Shown here: positions 1-6,803 of the stretch, piece after piece | How positions within the stretch are numbered: the stretch's first letter is position 1 | How the letters are laid out: the number at the start of each line of letters is the position of its first letter | Assembly (NCBI GenBank): GCA_900541185.1 | Contig: UQIQ01000025.1 | Location: 1 to 28,494 of the forward strand | Source: an uncultured Collinsella sp. | GTDB taxonomy: Bacteria > Actinomycetota > Coriobacteriia > Coriobacteriales > Coriobacteriaceae | Direction of reading: 5' to 3' | Length of the DNA stretch: 28,494 nucleotides | Notes under the pieces: generated by a model | The model's database searches: none | Seen by the model: only the letters and a program-made list of their open reading frames with translations | What the model was told of the DNA's origin: nothing | Translations under genes and position numbers: made by a program

Positions 1-174
1 TGGAGAGAGCGCTCCCGCAAACTGCCTCTTGACAACTTATAGGAGCGTCGGTTTTAGTTTTCGTTATGCGGGTTGTGCTTGGCTATTGCAAAAAAGTCTA
101 CTCACTTAGGTATGAAGGCCGTTCGCTGGCGCCTATTTGTGCTTGTTTGCCGACGCCGCGACCATCAGAAGCCC
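1..174. other. Left-edge non-coding stretch
   Basis: No convincing gene is seen here. The reading frame open on the plus strand from position 73 runs antisense through the methyltransferase gene and has no ribosome site, so it is treated as a shadow. A TTGACA hexamer occurs at 29-34, but no good -10 box lies 16-18 bases downstream. On the minus strand a T-run (88-98 on plus: gcaaaaaagtc) lies downstream of the trmB stop behind only a 3-4 bp hairpin, so it is at best a weak terminator. Confidence 0.4.
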
Positions 175-1014
175 CTAGGACTCTTGCGGCAGGCGCTTCT
201 TGCCTTTGCGGGCGCGGTTTCTAAAGTTCTCGACGGCTTCTTCCATGCCCAGAGGTATATAGGTGAGCTCATCGAGGTTATCGGGCAGGTAGCAGGCAAG
301 GCTTTGCTCCTGCGCGCGGCCCGCCGCGAGCTGTTCATCGCTGGGCTGCGCGCCGGGTGTGGCGCAAATGCCATAGACGGCGGCACCCATCTCGCGCGTG
401 CGGCATTCATATTCGGTCTCGGGGTGCTCGGGATGGTCGCGGCGGACGTCGTCACTAACCCAAAGCGTGCCGTAGCCGGCCGCGGCAAACTGCCCCAGGG
501 CGTAGTCGCGCAATGGCTTGCTGTCGGTTCGCAGCGTGACGGTGGCGCCGGCTGAAAAGAGCGGGCGATAGAGCATCAGATGGTCGACATGGACGAGTCG
601 TTTTTTGGCGTACTTGGCCTTGGGCTGCGGCGTGGGAAAGTTAACGGTGATGGCATCGAGCTCGCCTGCGGCAAACAGCTGCGGCAGCGATGCGGCGCCT
701 CGGGGCAGGACGAGTGCGTTGGATAGCTCCTGCTCGCAGATTTTCTGCGCGGCATAGGCAATGCAGATGGGCTCCTGGTCCATGCCGATAAAGAGGGTGT
801 TTGGCTCGTGGCCCGCGCGTTCTACAAGGTACGTTCCCTTGCCACAGCCAAGATCCAGGTGAAGGTGCTCGAAGGGCTTGCTGCCTGCGGGCGCACAGGC
901 CTTGCGCCAATCTCCGGCATAAGCCTCGGGGTTTGTCTCAATCGCATCGGCGTAGCGTTCCAGGCGCTCCTCGAGCACAAAGTTCTTAGGCGTGCGAACG
1001 TGGACGGCTCCCAT
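175..1014 (-). CDS. trmB: TrmB-family tRNA (guanine-N7)-methyltransferase, variant
   Basis: This 279-residue class I SAM-dependent methyltransferase resembles TrmB, which makes m7G46 in the tRNA variable loop. Motif I is DLGCGKG at residues 54-60, followed by an acidic SAM-ribose region (FIGMDQE, about 76-81). The TrmB signature region is present but altered: NFPTPQPK at 125-132, where the family normally has NFPDPWPK, followed by the expected basic AKKRL. A TEYE near the C-terminal third matches the family's T-x-[FY]-E motif. The start is ATG with AAGGAG seven bases upstream. About 60 residues follow the usual TrmB core, ending in a basic tail. The D-to-T and W-to-Q changes lie in the substrate-binding region, so the family is secure while the exact nucleotide target is less so. 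A terminator separates it from the upstream methyltransferase gene, so it probably has its own promoter. Confidence 0.85.
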   Translation of the reverse strand: MGAVHVRTPKNFVLEERLERYADAIETNPEAYAGDWRKACAPAGSKPFEHLHLDLGCGKGTYLVERAGHEPNTLFIGMDQEPICIAYAAQKICEQELSNALVLPRGAASLPQLFAAGELDAITVNFPTPQPKAKYAKKRLVHVDHLMLYRPLFSAGATVTLRTDSKPLRDYALGQFAAAGYGTLWVSDDVRRDHPEHPETEYECRTREMGAAVYGICATPGAQPSDEQLAAGRAQEQSLACYLPDNLDELTYIPLGMEEAVENFRNRARKGKKRLPQES

Positions 1015-1036
1015 GAGGCTCCTTGGTCATAAGTAT

Positions 1037-1063
1037 GGAACGCATAGCTGCACGTTCCGTCAA
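1037..1063 (-). promoter_or_regulatory. Possible trmB promoter with dyad
   Basis: On the minus strand a TTGACG hexamer (1058-1063) just downstream of the preceding terminator could be a -35 box for trmB. The region that would hold the spacer carries a perfect 6-bp dyad, GGAACG (1037-1042) and CGTTCC (1053-1058), around an AGCT-centred core. A regulator could bind there, or it could be chance. No canonical -10 is found at ideal spacing. Confidence 0.25.
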
Positions 1064-1069
1064 TGGATT

Positions 1070-1095
1070 GAAAAAGGGCGGGCATAGTTTGCCCG
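1070..1095 (-). terminator. Intrinsic terminator after Trm9-like gene
   Basis: Read on the minus strand, CGGGCA, a five-base loop and TGCCCG form a perfect 6-bp stem (1079-1095), followed by CCCTTTTTC. It lies about 40 bases after the stop of the Trm9-like gene and before trmB, so it ends the first transcript and separates the two genes. Confidence 0.65.
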
Positions 1096-1132
1096 GAAGA
1101 TGCGGTGCGGCTCGGCGGCGAGTCGTCGATGC

Positions 1133-2005
1133 CTACAGGCGCTTGAGAATCACATAGCGGTTGAGCTCGCCGCTACGACCGTCGGCATGGAAGCGCTCAA
1201 GCTCACGCACGGGGACCTCGCCGCTCTTGTAGAACGTACGGACGCCGCGCACCAGGTCGGTGATCTGCTGATCGTCAAAGTGATGGCAATAGCGGTAGGC
1301 GTGGCGGTCGTTTTGCCAGCCAATGAGGTGGTCGCCGGCTTCAAACTGCGCGGAATCGTAACCTTCAAACGGCGGGGTGAGCTCGGCACGGGCCTCGGCG
1401 CGAACGGCCTTGCGCGCCATGCGCTCGTCGTTCATAAACTCCCAAAAGCTGATGGCGATGATGCCGCCCGGGCGCGTCTGGCGCACCAGGGCGTCGAGCA
1501 CGCGTACGCGGTACTCGCACGACGGCACGTGGTGCATAAAACCAAAGCAGACCGAGATGTCGGCGAGCGGGGCGTCGAAAAGCACGTCGGGTGTCTCGGC
1601 GGGGTTGAGCTTCATAAGGGCATCGAGCACGTCGAGTTCCTGGAAGTGCAGGTTGGGAATGCGCAGGGCGTGACCGTGCGCATCGATAGCCAAATCCTGA
1701 CACGAGTCGACACCATAGAACTCAAACGGGCAGCTGGCATCTGCCGAGGGGTTTGCGCCGTCGACGCCCTTGGCGGCAAGTGCGCCGCCGGCGGCAAAGT
1801 TCTCGAATCGCATATTGCCGCAGGCGAGATCGAAGACGCGGACGGGATGCTCAATCGTGGCGACATCGAGCTGTTCGAGCGCGATGTCCATGGTGCGCAC
1901 CCAGCCGGGCCACGGGGCCTGGCGCGTATCGGAGAAGGAGGCGGAGTGCTCGCGATAGAACGTGTTGTTGAGCTGGATGAGCGATGAGGCGAAATCGCGG
2001 TTCAC
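1133..2005 (-). CDS. Trm9/ALKBH8-like SAM methyltransferase
   Basis: A 290-residue class I methyltransferase. Near the N-terminus FYREHSASFSDTR-x2-PWPGW (16-35) strongly recalls the opening of eukaryotic Trm9 and the ALKBH8 methyltransferase domain (Y-x-x-I-A-x-x-F-S-x-T-R-x-x-P-W-P). Those enzymes methylate cm5U34 to mcm5U34 at the tRNA wobble position. Motif I is FDLACGN (58-64), then FYGVDSCQDL, FGFMHHVPS and a post-motif RPGGIIAISFWEF, all in the Trm9 order and style. The GTG start at 2005 is chosen because GGAGGGAG lies nine bases upstream; an in-frame ATG at 2053 has no good ribosome site. The Elp3 gene, whose family makes the cm5U substrate, lies 2 kb away on the other strand. The fold is certain; the wobble-uridine role is inferred from motif resemblance and context. 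It could act on another RNA or a small molecule. Confidence 0.8.
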   Translation of the reverse strand: MNRDFASSLIQLNNTFYREHSASFSDTRQAPWPGWVRTMDIALEQLDVATIEHPVRVFDLACGNMRFENFAAGGALAAKGVDGANPSADASCPFEFYGVDSCQDLAIDAHGHALRIPNLHFQELDVLDALMKLNPAETPDVLFDAPLADISVCFGFMHHVPSCEYRVRVLDALVRQTRPGGIIAISFWEFMNDERMARKAVRAEARAELTPPFEGYDSAQFEAGDHLIGWQNDRHAYRYCHHFDDQQITDLVRGVRTFYKSGEVPVRELERFHADGRSGELNRYVILKRL

Positions 2006-2272
2006 GGCGCGGAACTCCCTCCGTTGGCGGTGCGGAATTAACAGTACGACCATACTACCGTTAACGCCGCAACGGGGACAACCAAGCTACGGGTCATTGC
2101 TTTGTTTGGACACATTTCCGCAGCTCATATGCACCCGCAACCGACGGTTGTCAAAAATCTCACTAGAATAGGTGGCATGCTTTTGGCGGTGGCGGATAGA
2201 TTTTTAACTGTGCAAGGCGCCTTAAGAAGAAAAACGGTCCGGCGGCACGGCTGGCATCACATAGGAGGAACC

Positions 2273-2995
2273 ATGAATGTAGAAACTGCGCAGCGGCTCG
2301 CCGACCTTCGTCGCAGCAAGGGTTTTAGCCAAGAAGGGCTGGCACGAAAGCTGGGACTGTCGCGCCAAGCAGTCAGTAAATGGGAGCGCGCGGAGAGCTC
2401 GCCCGATACCGAGAACCTGATCTCGCTCGCCAAGCTCTATGGTGTGAGCTTGGACGAGCTGCTCAATCCGAGCGATGAGATTGAGGACGATATCGAGTTT
2501 GAGAACGAGGACCGTGCCCGTCAGCGCGAGGCCGAGGCGGCAGATCGCGCCCGTACCCATGAGGCGGCGGCACGTGCCACCGAGGCGGCAACACAGGCGA
2601 GTGACGCCGCCGCCAAGGCGGCGCAAGCGGCAAGCTGGAGTGCGCAGGCCGCCAATGCCGCTACGGCGCAGGCGACGAGTGGCAGCGCAGTTGGCTCGAC
2701 TCCGGTGAAGGGCCCGTTCCAGTCGTTCCCGTATTGGGCCGTGTGCTGGCTGCTGTTCTTTTTGCTGATGTTCCTGTTTGGTGCCGGCCCCTTTGCCGCA
2801 CTGATCTTCTTTACGATTCCCATCTATCACTGGGTGGCGCGTGCGCTCGATGGCGATTGGGCGCGCGGGGATATTCAGGTTGGTTCGGCGTCGGTGGCGG
2901 TCAAGGCCCAGGGGAAGGATACTTCTGCGGAATCTGATGCTGACGTGGCCACCGCGACTGCCGCTGAGCCGATTGCCAAAGAGGGTGGTGAATGA
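2273..2995 (+). CDS. Xre-family regulator with membrane segments
   Basis: A 240-residue protein starting at ATG 2273 behind AGGAGGA (spacing about 4-7). Residues 7-61 form a classic Cro/C1-type helix-turn-helix (GFSQEGLARKLGLSRQAVSK at the recognition core). An Ala/Arg/Glu-rich, probably coiled segment follows (about 80-140). Two closely spaced hydrophobic helices (about 150-188, YWAVCWLLFFLLMFLFGAG and a following segment) precede a polar tail. It is therefore a DNA-binding protein probably tethered to the membrane. Its stop overlaps the next gene's start in ATGA, indicating translational coupling with the DUF4097-like protein. Cytosolic Xre regulators paired with such proteins usually respond to envelope or cell-wall stress. 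The specific signal is unknown. Confidence 0.85.
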   Translation: MNVETAQRLADLRRSKGFSQEGLARKLGLSRQAVSKWERAESSPDTENLISLAKLYGVSLDELLNPSDEIEDDIEFENEDRARQREAEAADRARTHEAAARATEAATQASDAAAKAAQAASWSAQAANAATAQATSGSAVGSTPVKGPFQSFPYWAVCWLLFFLLMFLFGAGPFAALIFFTIPIYHWVARALDGDWARGDIQVGSASVAVKAQGKDTSAESDADVATATAAEPIAKEGGE

Positions 2996-3891
2996 TGAAG
3001 TTTTCGCATGAATCCAAGGTGCGCTTGGGCGTTGGCATCGGAGCGTTCGTGCTCATCATCGGGCTTGTCTTTGGCATTTCGCGGACATTGATTCATTTTG
3101 ATGGTCCGTGGGATCTCGACGATGTTGTATCCGGCTTCTCTGGTATGGACGATGCGGTTGACGAGGACGATCTTTTGGATGGCGGTAACTATTCCGCTCG
3201 GCCTCAGCAGCTTTCGAGCACGACTTTTGACGAAGACGCGTTCCAATCGCTCGACTTGGATGTGACGTCGGGGACGGTCGAGGTTAAACGTGTCTCTGGC
3301 GGACCGGTACGTGTCATCGAAAGCGGGCGCGTTGCAAAGGGGGCGTCTGCTTCCGATGCCGCCACTCAGAATCTGGTTAAGATCGAGGGCTCTACACTCA
3401 AGATTAGCCAGTTCGACTGCGATGACGAGCGCGCCCATGACCGTAAGGTCACCATTGAACTGCCGCGTGAGCTTGCCGATAACATGATGGACATTTCGGC
3501 GAATGTGGGGTCGGGGGATCTGACGATTACGGACATTGCGTGCCACGACTTCGATTTGACGTTGGACTCGGGAGACGTCGAGTTTACGGGTACCGTGACC
3601 GATACCCTGAATGCCGAGGTCGGTTCGGGCGATGTGACGTTCGAGCTCTACCAGGCCCCCGCGAAGTCGATGGACGTGAGCGTGGGCTCGGGCGATGTGG
3701 AGATGACGGTTCCGAACTCGACGGGCTTTAAGGCGAGCCTCACCTTGGGCAGCGGCGACTTCGAGAGCGATTTCCTTCCGCTTGGCTACGACGGCGAGAC
3801 CGTTTTGAATCTTGAATTCGATAACGGCGATAAGTCTGCCACGTATCGTTTTGAGGTCGGTTCGGGCGACATGTCGTTTGATTCGGAGTAG
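2992..3891 (+). CDS. Membrane-anchored DUF4097-like beta-repeat protein
   Basis: A 299-residue protein with one N-terminal membrane segment (about 9-31), an acidic linker, then repeated beta units marked by SGTVEVKRV, SGDLTITDI, SGDVEFTGT, SGDVTFELY, SGDVEMTVP and SGDMSFDSE. That periodic S-G-D-V pattern is typical of DUF4097/DUF4098 right-handed beta-solenoid proteins. The bulk should sit outside the membrane. The start overlaps the stop of the regulator gene; ATG 2992 and ATG 2995 are both possible, with gagggtgg just upstream. Function is not established. Coupling to a membrane-bound Xre protein suggests a sensor or anti-regulator partner. A strong terminator follows. Confidence 0.82.
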   Translation: MMKFSHESKVRLGVGIGAFVLIIGLVFGISRTLIHFDGPWDLDDVVSGFSGMDDAVDEDDLLDGGNYSARPQQLSSTTFDEDAFQSLDLDVTSGTVEVKRVSGGPVRVIESGRVAKGASASDAATQNLVKIEGSTLKISQFDCDDERAHDRKVTIELPRELADNMMDISANVGSGDLTITDIACHDFDLTLDSGDVEFTGTVTDTLNAEVGSGDVTFELYQAPAKSMDVSVGSGDVEMTVPNSTGFKASLTLGSGDFESDFLPLGYDGETVLNLEFDNGDKSATYRFEVGSGDMSFDSE

Positions 3892-3940
3892 TGAGGCAGA
3901 CGAAAGCCTAGGCGAAGATATAGACGCGCTGTTTGATGAA

Positions 3941-3979
3941 GGCGCCGAAGCCGAGATTGGCTTCGGCGCCTTTGCCTTT
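3941..3979 (+). terminator. Strong intrinsic terminator
   Basis: A perfect 12-bp stem, GGCGCCGAAGCC (3941-3952) and GGCTTCGGCGCC (3959-3970), with a six-base loop, followed by TTTGCCTTT. It ends the regulator/DUF4097 unit just before elp3, whose start codon lies only 20 bases beyond the stem. Confidence 0.8.
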
Positions 3980-3990
3980 ACAATGGGGGC

Positions 3991-5898
3991 ATGGAACAGA
4001 TTATCTTGAACATACTCGAGGCTCTGCGTCGCGGCGAGACCGTGGACGACAAAGCGCTCGTCAAACTGATACATGCCGAGGCACGCCGTGAGGGTGCCGA
4101 CAAGCGCGATCTGGCCAAGCGCCGTCTGCTGCCGTTCTACCAGCGGGTGAAGCGCGAGGAGCCGGCTCGTTGGACGGTATGGAATGTCGACGCCGAGCTA
4201 GAGCGTCAACTGCTGCAGGTGCTACGCATGAAGCCTCGTCGCACGGCTTCGGGCGTAGCGACCATTACCGTCATCACCAAGCCGTGGCCGTGCTCGGGCG
4301 ATTGCCTGTTTTGCCCCAACGATCTGCGCATGCCCAAAAGCTATCTGCACGCCGAGCCGGCGTGCGCCCGTGCAGAGCAAAACTGCTTCGATCCATATCT
4401 GCAGGTGAGCGCCCGTTTGACGGCGCTTTCGCAGATGGGGCATGCGACCGATAAGATAGAGCTCATCGTGCTCGGTGGCACCTGGAGCGACTATCCGCAA
4501 GGGTATCAGGCATGGTTTATGTCGGAGCTTTTCCGTGCGCTCAATGACGATGCCGTCGCCGGCGTGGCGGCAAACCCCATGTTGGCGCGTCCGGGCATCA
4601 GTCGTGCCGAGGCGGGGCGCCTGCTCGATGACGCTCCCGCCGATGCCCTGCCGCCGGTGGTGGCGGAGCGTCGCGAGCGCTATCGGGCAGCCGGCATTGC
4701 GACAGACGAGGTCGAGCTTGCTGCCGGCGTTGCCGACGACCAGTGGCGTGTGGATGCTGCCGTGGGCGGCTACAACCGTGCGGTGCGTCGTCTGTACGGC
4801 CCCGGTACGCCGTGGGGCGAAGTCGCCGAGTGGCAGACGGCAACGATGGAGGAGCTTGAACGTCAACAGCGCATCAACGAGACGGCGAAGCATCGCGTGG
4901 TGGGACTCGTTATCGAGACGCGTCCCGATGCCGTAACGCCGCAGGCCCTCACGCTCATCCGCCGCCTGGGCTGCACCAAGATTCAGATGGGTATCCAGAG
5001 CCTCGACCAGCACCTGCTCGATATCAACGAGCGTCGCATTTCGGTGGCGCAGGTCGAGCGGGCGTTTTCGCTTGCGCGCCTGTTTGGCTTTAAGATCCAT
5101 GCGCATTTTATGCTCAACTTGCTGGGCGCCATACCCGAGGGGGACAAGCGCGACTACGAGCGCTTTATGACCGAGGGGGCCTTTATGCCCGACGAGGTCA
5201 AGGTCTACCCGTGTGCGCTCATCGAGGGCTCGCGTCTGGTGGGCTGCTACGAGCGCGGCGAGTGGCGCCCCTATACCGAGGAAGAACTGCTCGATGTGTT
5301 GGCCGACGACATCGTGGTGACGCCGGCGTTCTGTCGCATTAGTCGCATGATTCGCGACTTTAGTTCCGACGACATTATGGTGGGCAACAAGAAACCCAAC
5401 CTGCGCCAGCTCGTCGAAAACCGCTTGGCGGCCCATGGGGAAGGCGCGACGGTGCGTGAGATTCGCTATCGCGAGATCAGCACAGCGGGTGCCGACTTGG
5501 ATGAGCTGACCCTTGACGAGGAGGTGGCGTACGAGACGCCGGTGACGCACGAGCGCTTTTTACAGTGGGTGACACCGCAGGGCAAGATCGCGGGCTTTTT
5601 GCGGCTGTCGCTGCCCGACCATTCGTTTGTTGCCGCGCATGCGGACGAGTTGCCGACGACGCCGGACGAGGCGATGATTCGCGAGGTGCACGTGTATGGC
5701 ATGGCGGCACGCGTGGGCGACCAGGGCCAGGCGGCGCAGCATCACGGGTTGGGGCGTTTGCTCGTAGAGCGTGCGTGCGAGATTGCCCGGGATGCGGGTT
5801 ATGCGCGCATCAACGTGATCAGCGCGATCGGTACGCGCGAGTACTATCGCCATTTGGGTTTTTACGACCACGGACTCTATCTGCAAAAGGAGCTCTAA
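3991..5898 (+). CDS. elp3: Elp3: radical SAM / GNAT tRNA U34 carboxymethyl synthase
   Basis: At 635 residues this is full length for stand-alone Elp3. The N-terminal radical SAM domain opens with RTASGVA then KPWPCSGDCLFCP; C101, C105 and C108 give CX3CX2C for the 4Fe-4S cluster. Further Elp3 signatures are LGGTWSDYP, VIETRPDAV, LGCTKIQMGIQSLD and AHFMLNLLGA. The C-terminal acetyl-CoA domain ends with QHHGLGRLLVERA, INVISAIGTREYY and GFYDHGLYLQKEL, which is the Elp3 GNAT signature with its YY pair. In eukaryotes and archaea the family converts U34 to cm5U34 in the tRNA anticodon using acetyl-CoA and SAM. The ATG has only GGGGG almost touching it, a poor ribosome site given the terminator just upstream. 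The next gene starts at the base after its stop codon, so they form an operon. No other Elongator subunit is present, as is usual for bacteria and archaea. Confidence 0.95.
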   Translation: MEQIILNILEALRRGETVDDKALVKLIHAEARREGADKRDLAKRRLLPFYQRVKREEPARWTVWNVDAELERQLLQVLRMKPRRTASGVATITVITKPWPCSGDCLFCPNDLRMPKSYLHAEPACARAEQNCFDPYLQVSARLTALSQMGHATDKIELIVLGGTWSDYPQGYQAWFMSELFRALNDDAVAGVAANPMLARPGISRAEAGRLLDDAPADALPPVVAERRERYRAAGIATDEVELAAGVADDQWRVDAAVGGYNRAVRRLYGPGTPWGEVAEWQTATMEELERQQRINETAKHRVVGLVIETRPDAVTPQALTLIRRLGCTKIQMGIQSLDQHLLDINERRISVAQVERAFSLARLFGFKIHAHFMLNLLGAIPEGDKRDYERFMTEGAFMPDEVKVYPCALIEGSRLVGCYERGEWRPYTEEELLDVLADDIVVTPAFCRISRMIRDFSSDDIMVGNKKPNLRQLVENRLAAHGEGATVREIRYREISTAGADLDELTLDEEVAYETPVTHERFLQWVTPQGKIAGFLRLSLPDHSFVAAHADELPTTPDEAMIREVHVYGMAARVGDQGQAAQHHGLGRLLVERACEIARDAGYARINVISAIGTREYYRHLGFYDHGLYLQKEL

Positions 5899-6777
5899 AT
5901 GAACAAGCCGAGTGTTTCTGCCGGCGTCGTTGCCGGCGTTGCCCTGGGGGCCGCGGCGCTTGGTGCGGCCGCTGTCGCTGTTCGTGCTGCCTGTCTGCAG
6001 GTTGCGCGAACCCGCAATGGGTTGGCGCGCGTGAAGCGCGTGCACGATGAGGGCGGTGACGAGGTCCGTGTGCTCGTGCAGGGCGGCGTCTACCAAAGCG
6101 CGAGCTATGTTGGCGATCGTTGGGCGGAGCCGGTCTTTGCGTACTATCGCGCGTTTGACGACGTGTTTGAGGCCGAGGATGTGATGCGCGACGTTTACGG
6201 TCACGGTATCGACCGTATGCTTATGCTGGGCGGCGGTGGGTTTGCCTATCCCAAGTTTGCGCTGATGTCGCACGAGAGCTTGCGCATGGACGTCATTGAG
6301 TACGATGCCGAGATTACGCGCCTGGCGCGCCGCTGGTTCTACCTGGACGAGCTGGAGCGCACGGTGGGCGACCGCTTGCGGGTGATTACTGCTGAGGCTC
6401 GCTCGTATCTGGGTGTGACGAGTGTGGGTCATCGTCGCTACGACGTGGTCGTGAGCGATTGCTTTGGCGGTGCCGAGCCCGTACGCGAGCTGGCGACCGT
6501 TGAGGCGTTGCGTCTAGTGCGGGGCAGCCTGAATGCCGGCGGCATCTACGTGGCCAATATCGTGAGCGCAAGCGAGGGGAGCGATGTGACGTTCCTGCGC
6601 GATTGCGCTGCCACGGCACTCGAGGTATTCGCCCACGCCTGGGTGGTCCCATGTGGCGATGCGGAGTTCGGCGGCGAGGAAAACTACCTGCTCATCGCCA
6701 GCGACGGCAACTACGCCTTTGCCGAAGCCGTGCCCTTCGACACCGACTTCCTCGGCACCGTCCTTCACGACAAATAA
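5899..6777 (+). CDS. Membrane-anchored spermidine-synthase-like protein
   Basis: A 292-residue protein. Its N-terminus is a hydrophobic, Ala/Val-rich segment (about 8-33) that should act as a signal anchor. The rest has the spermidine synthase fold: LMLGGGGFAYPK is the nucleotide-binding loop, VIEYD the acidic strand, and YDVVVSDCFGG the position of the catalytic loop. Genuine aminopropyltransferases have DS[ST]DP there, and this protein does not. It is closer to the spermidine-synthase-like domains found alone or fused to transporters in bacteria, whose reactions are mostly unknown. ATG directly follows the elp3 stop, with AAGGAG six bases upstream, so co-expression with elp3 is likely. Fold confident, reaction unknown. 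Confidence 0.8.
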   Translation: MNKPSVSAGVVAGVALGAAALGAAAVAVRAACLQVARTRNGLARVKRVHDEGGDEVRVLVQGGVYQSASYVGDRWAEPVFAYYRAFDDVFEAEDVMRDVYGHGIDRMLMLGGGGFAYPKFALMSHESLRMDVIEYDAEITRLARRWFYLDELERTVGDRLRVITAEARSYLGVTSVGHRRYDVVVSDCFGGAEPVRELATVEALRLVRGSLNAGGIYVANIVSASEGSDVTFLRDCAATALEVFAHAWVVPCGDAEFGGEENYLLIASDGNYAFAEAVPFDTDFLGTVLHDK

Positions 6778-6803
6778 GTCTCCTCGTCCCAAAAAGACTG
6801 GTC

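Noticed and set aside
29..57. TTGACA at 29-34 as a rightward promoter
   Set aside because: The best hexamer at 17-base spacing (TTTTAG) is poor and no gene follows on the plus strand.
1100..1987. Long plus-strand reading frame opposite the Trm9-like gene (similar ones at 2875-4074 minus, 4222-5550 minus, 9278-10480 plus, 12586-13263 plus, 18376-19431 minus)
   Set aside because: These lie opposite clearly recognisable genes, have low-complexity compositions typical of reverse-strand GC-rich codons, and lack ribosome sites and family motifs.
5899..6777. Genuine spermidine synthase (speE)
   Set aside because: The catalytic-loop motif is VSDCFGG rather than DS[ST]DP and a signal anchor precedes the domain.
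6778..6803. Terminator between the convergent spermidine-synthase-like and helicase genes
   Set aside because: AAGACCAGTCTTTTT gives only a 4-bp stem with a four-base loop, too weak to call.
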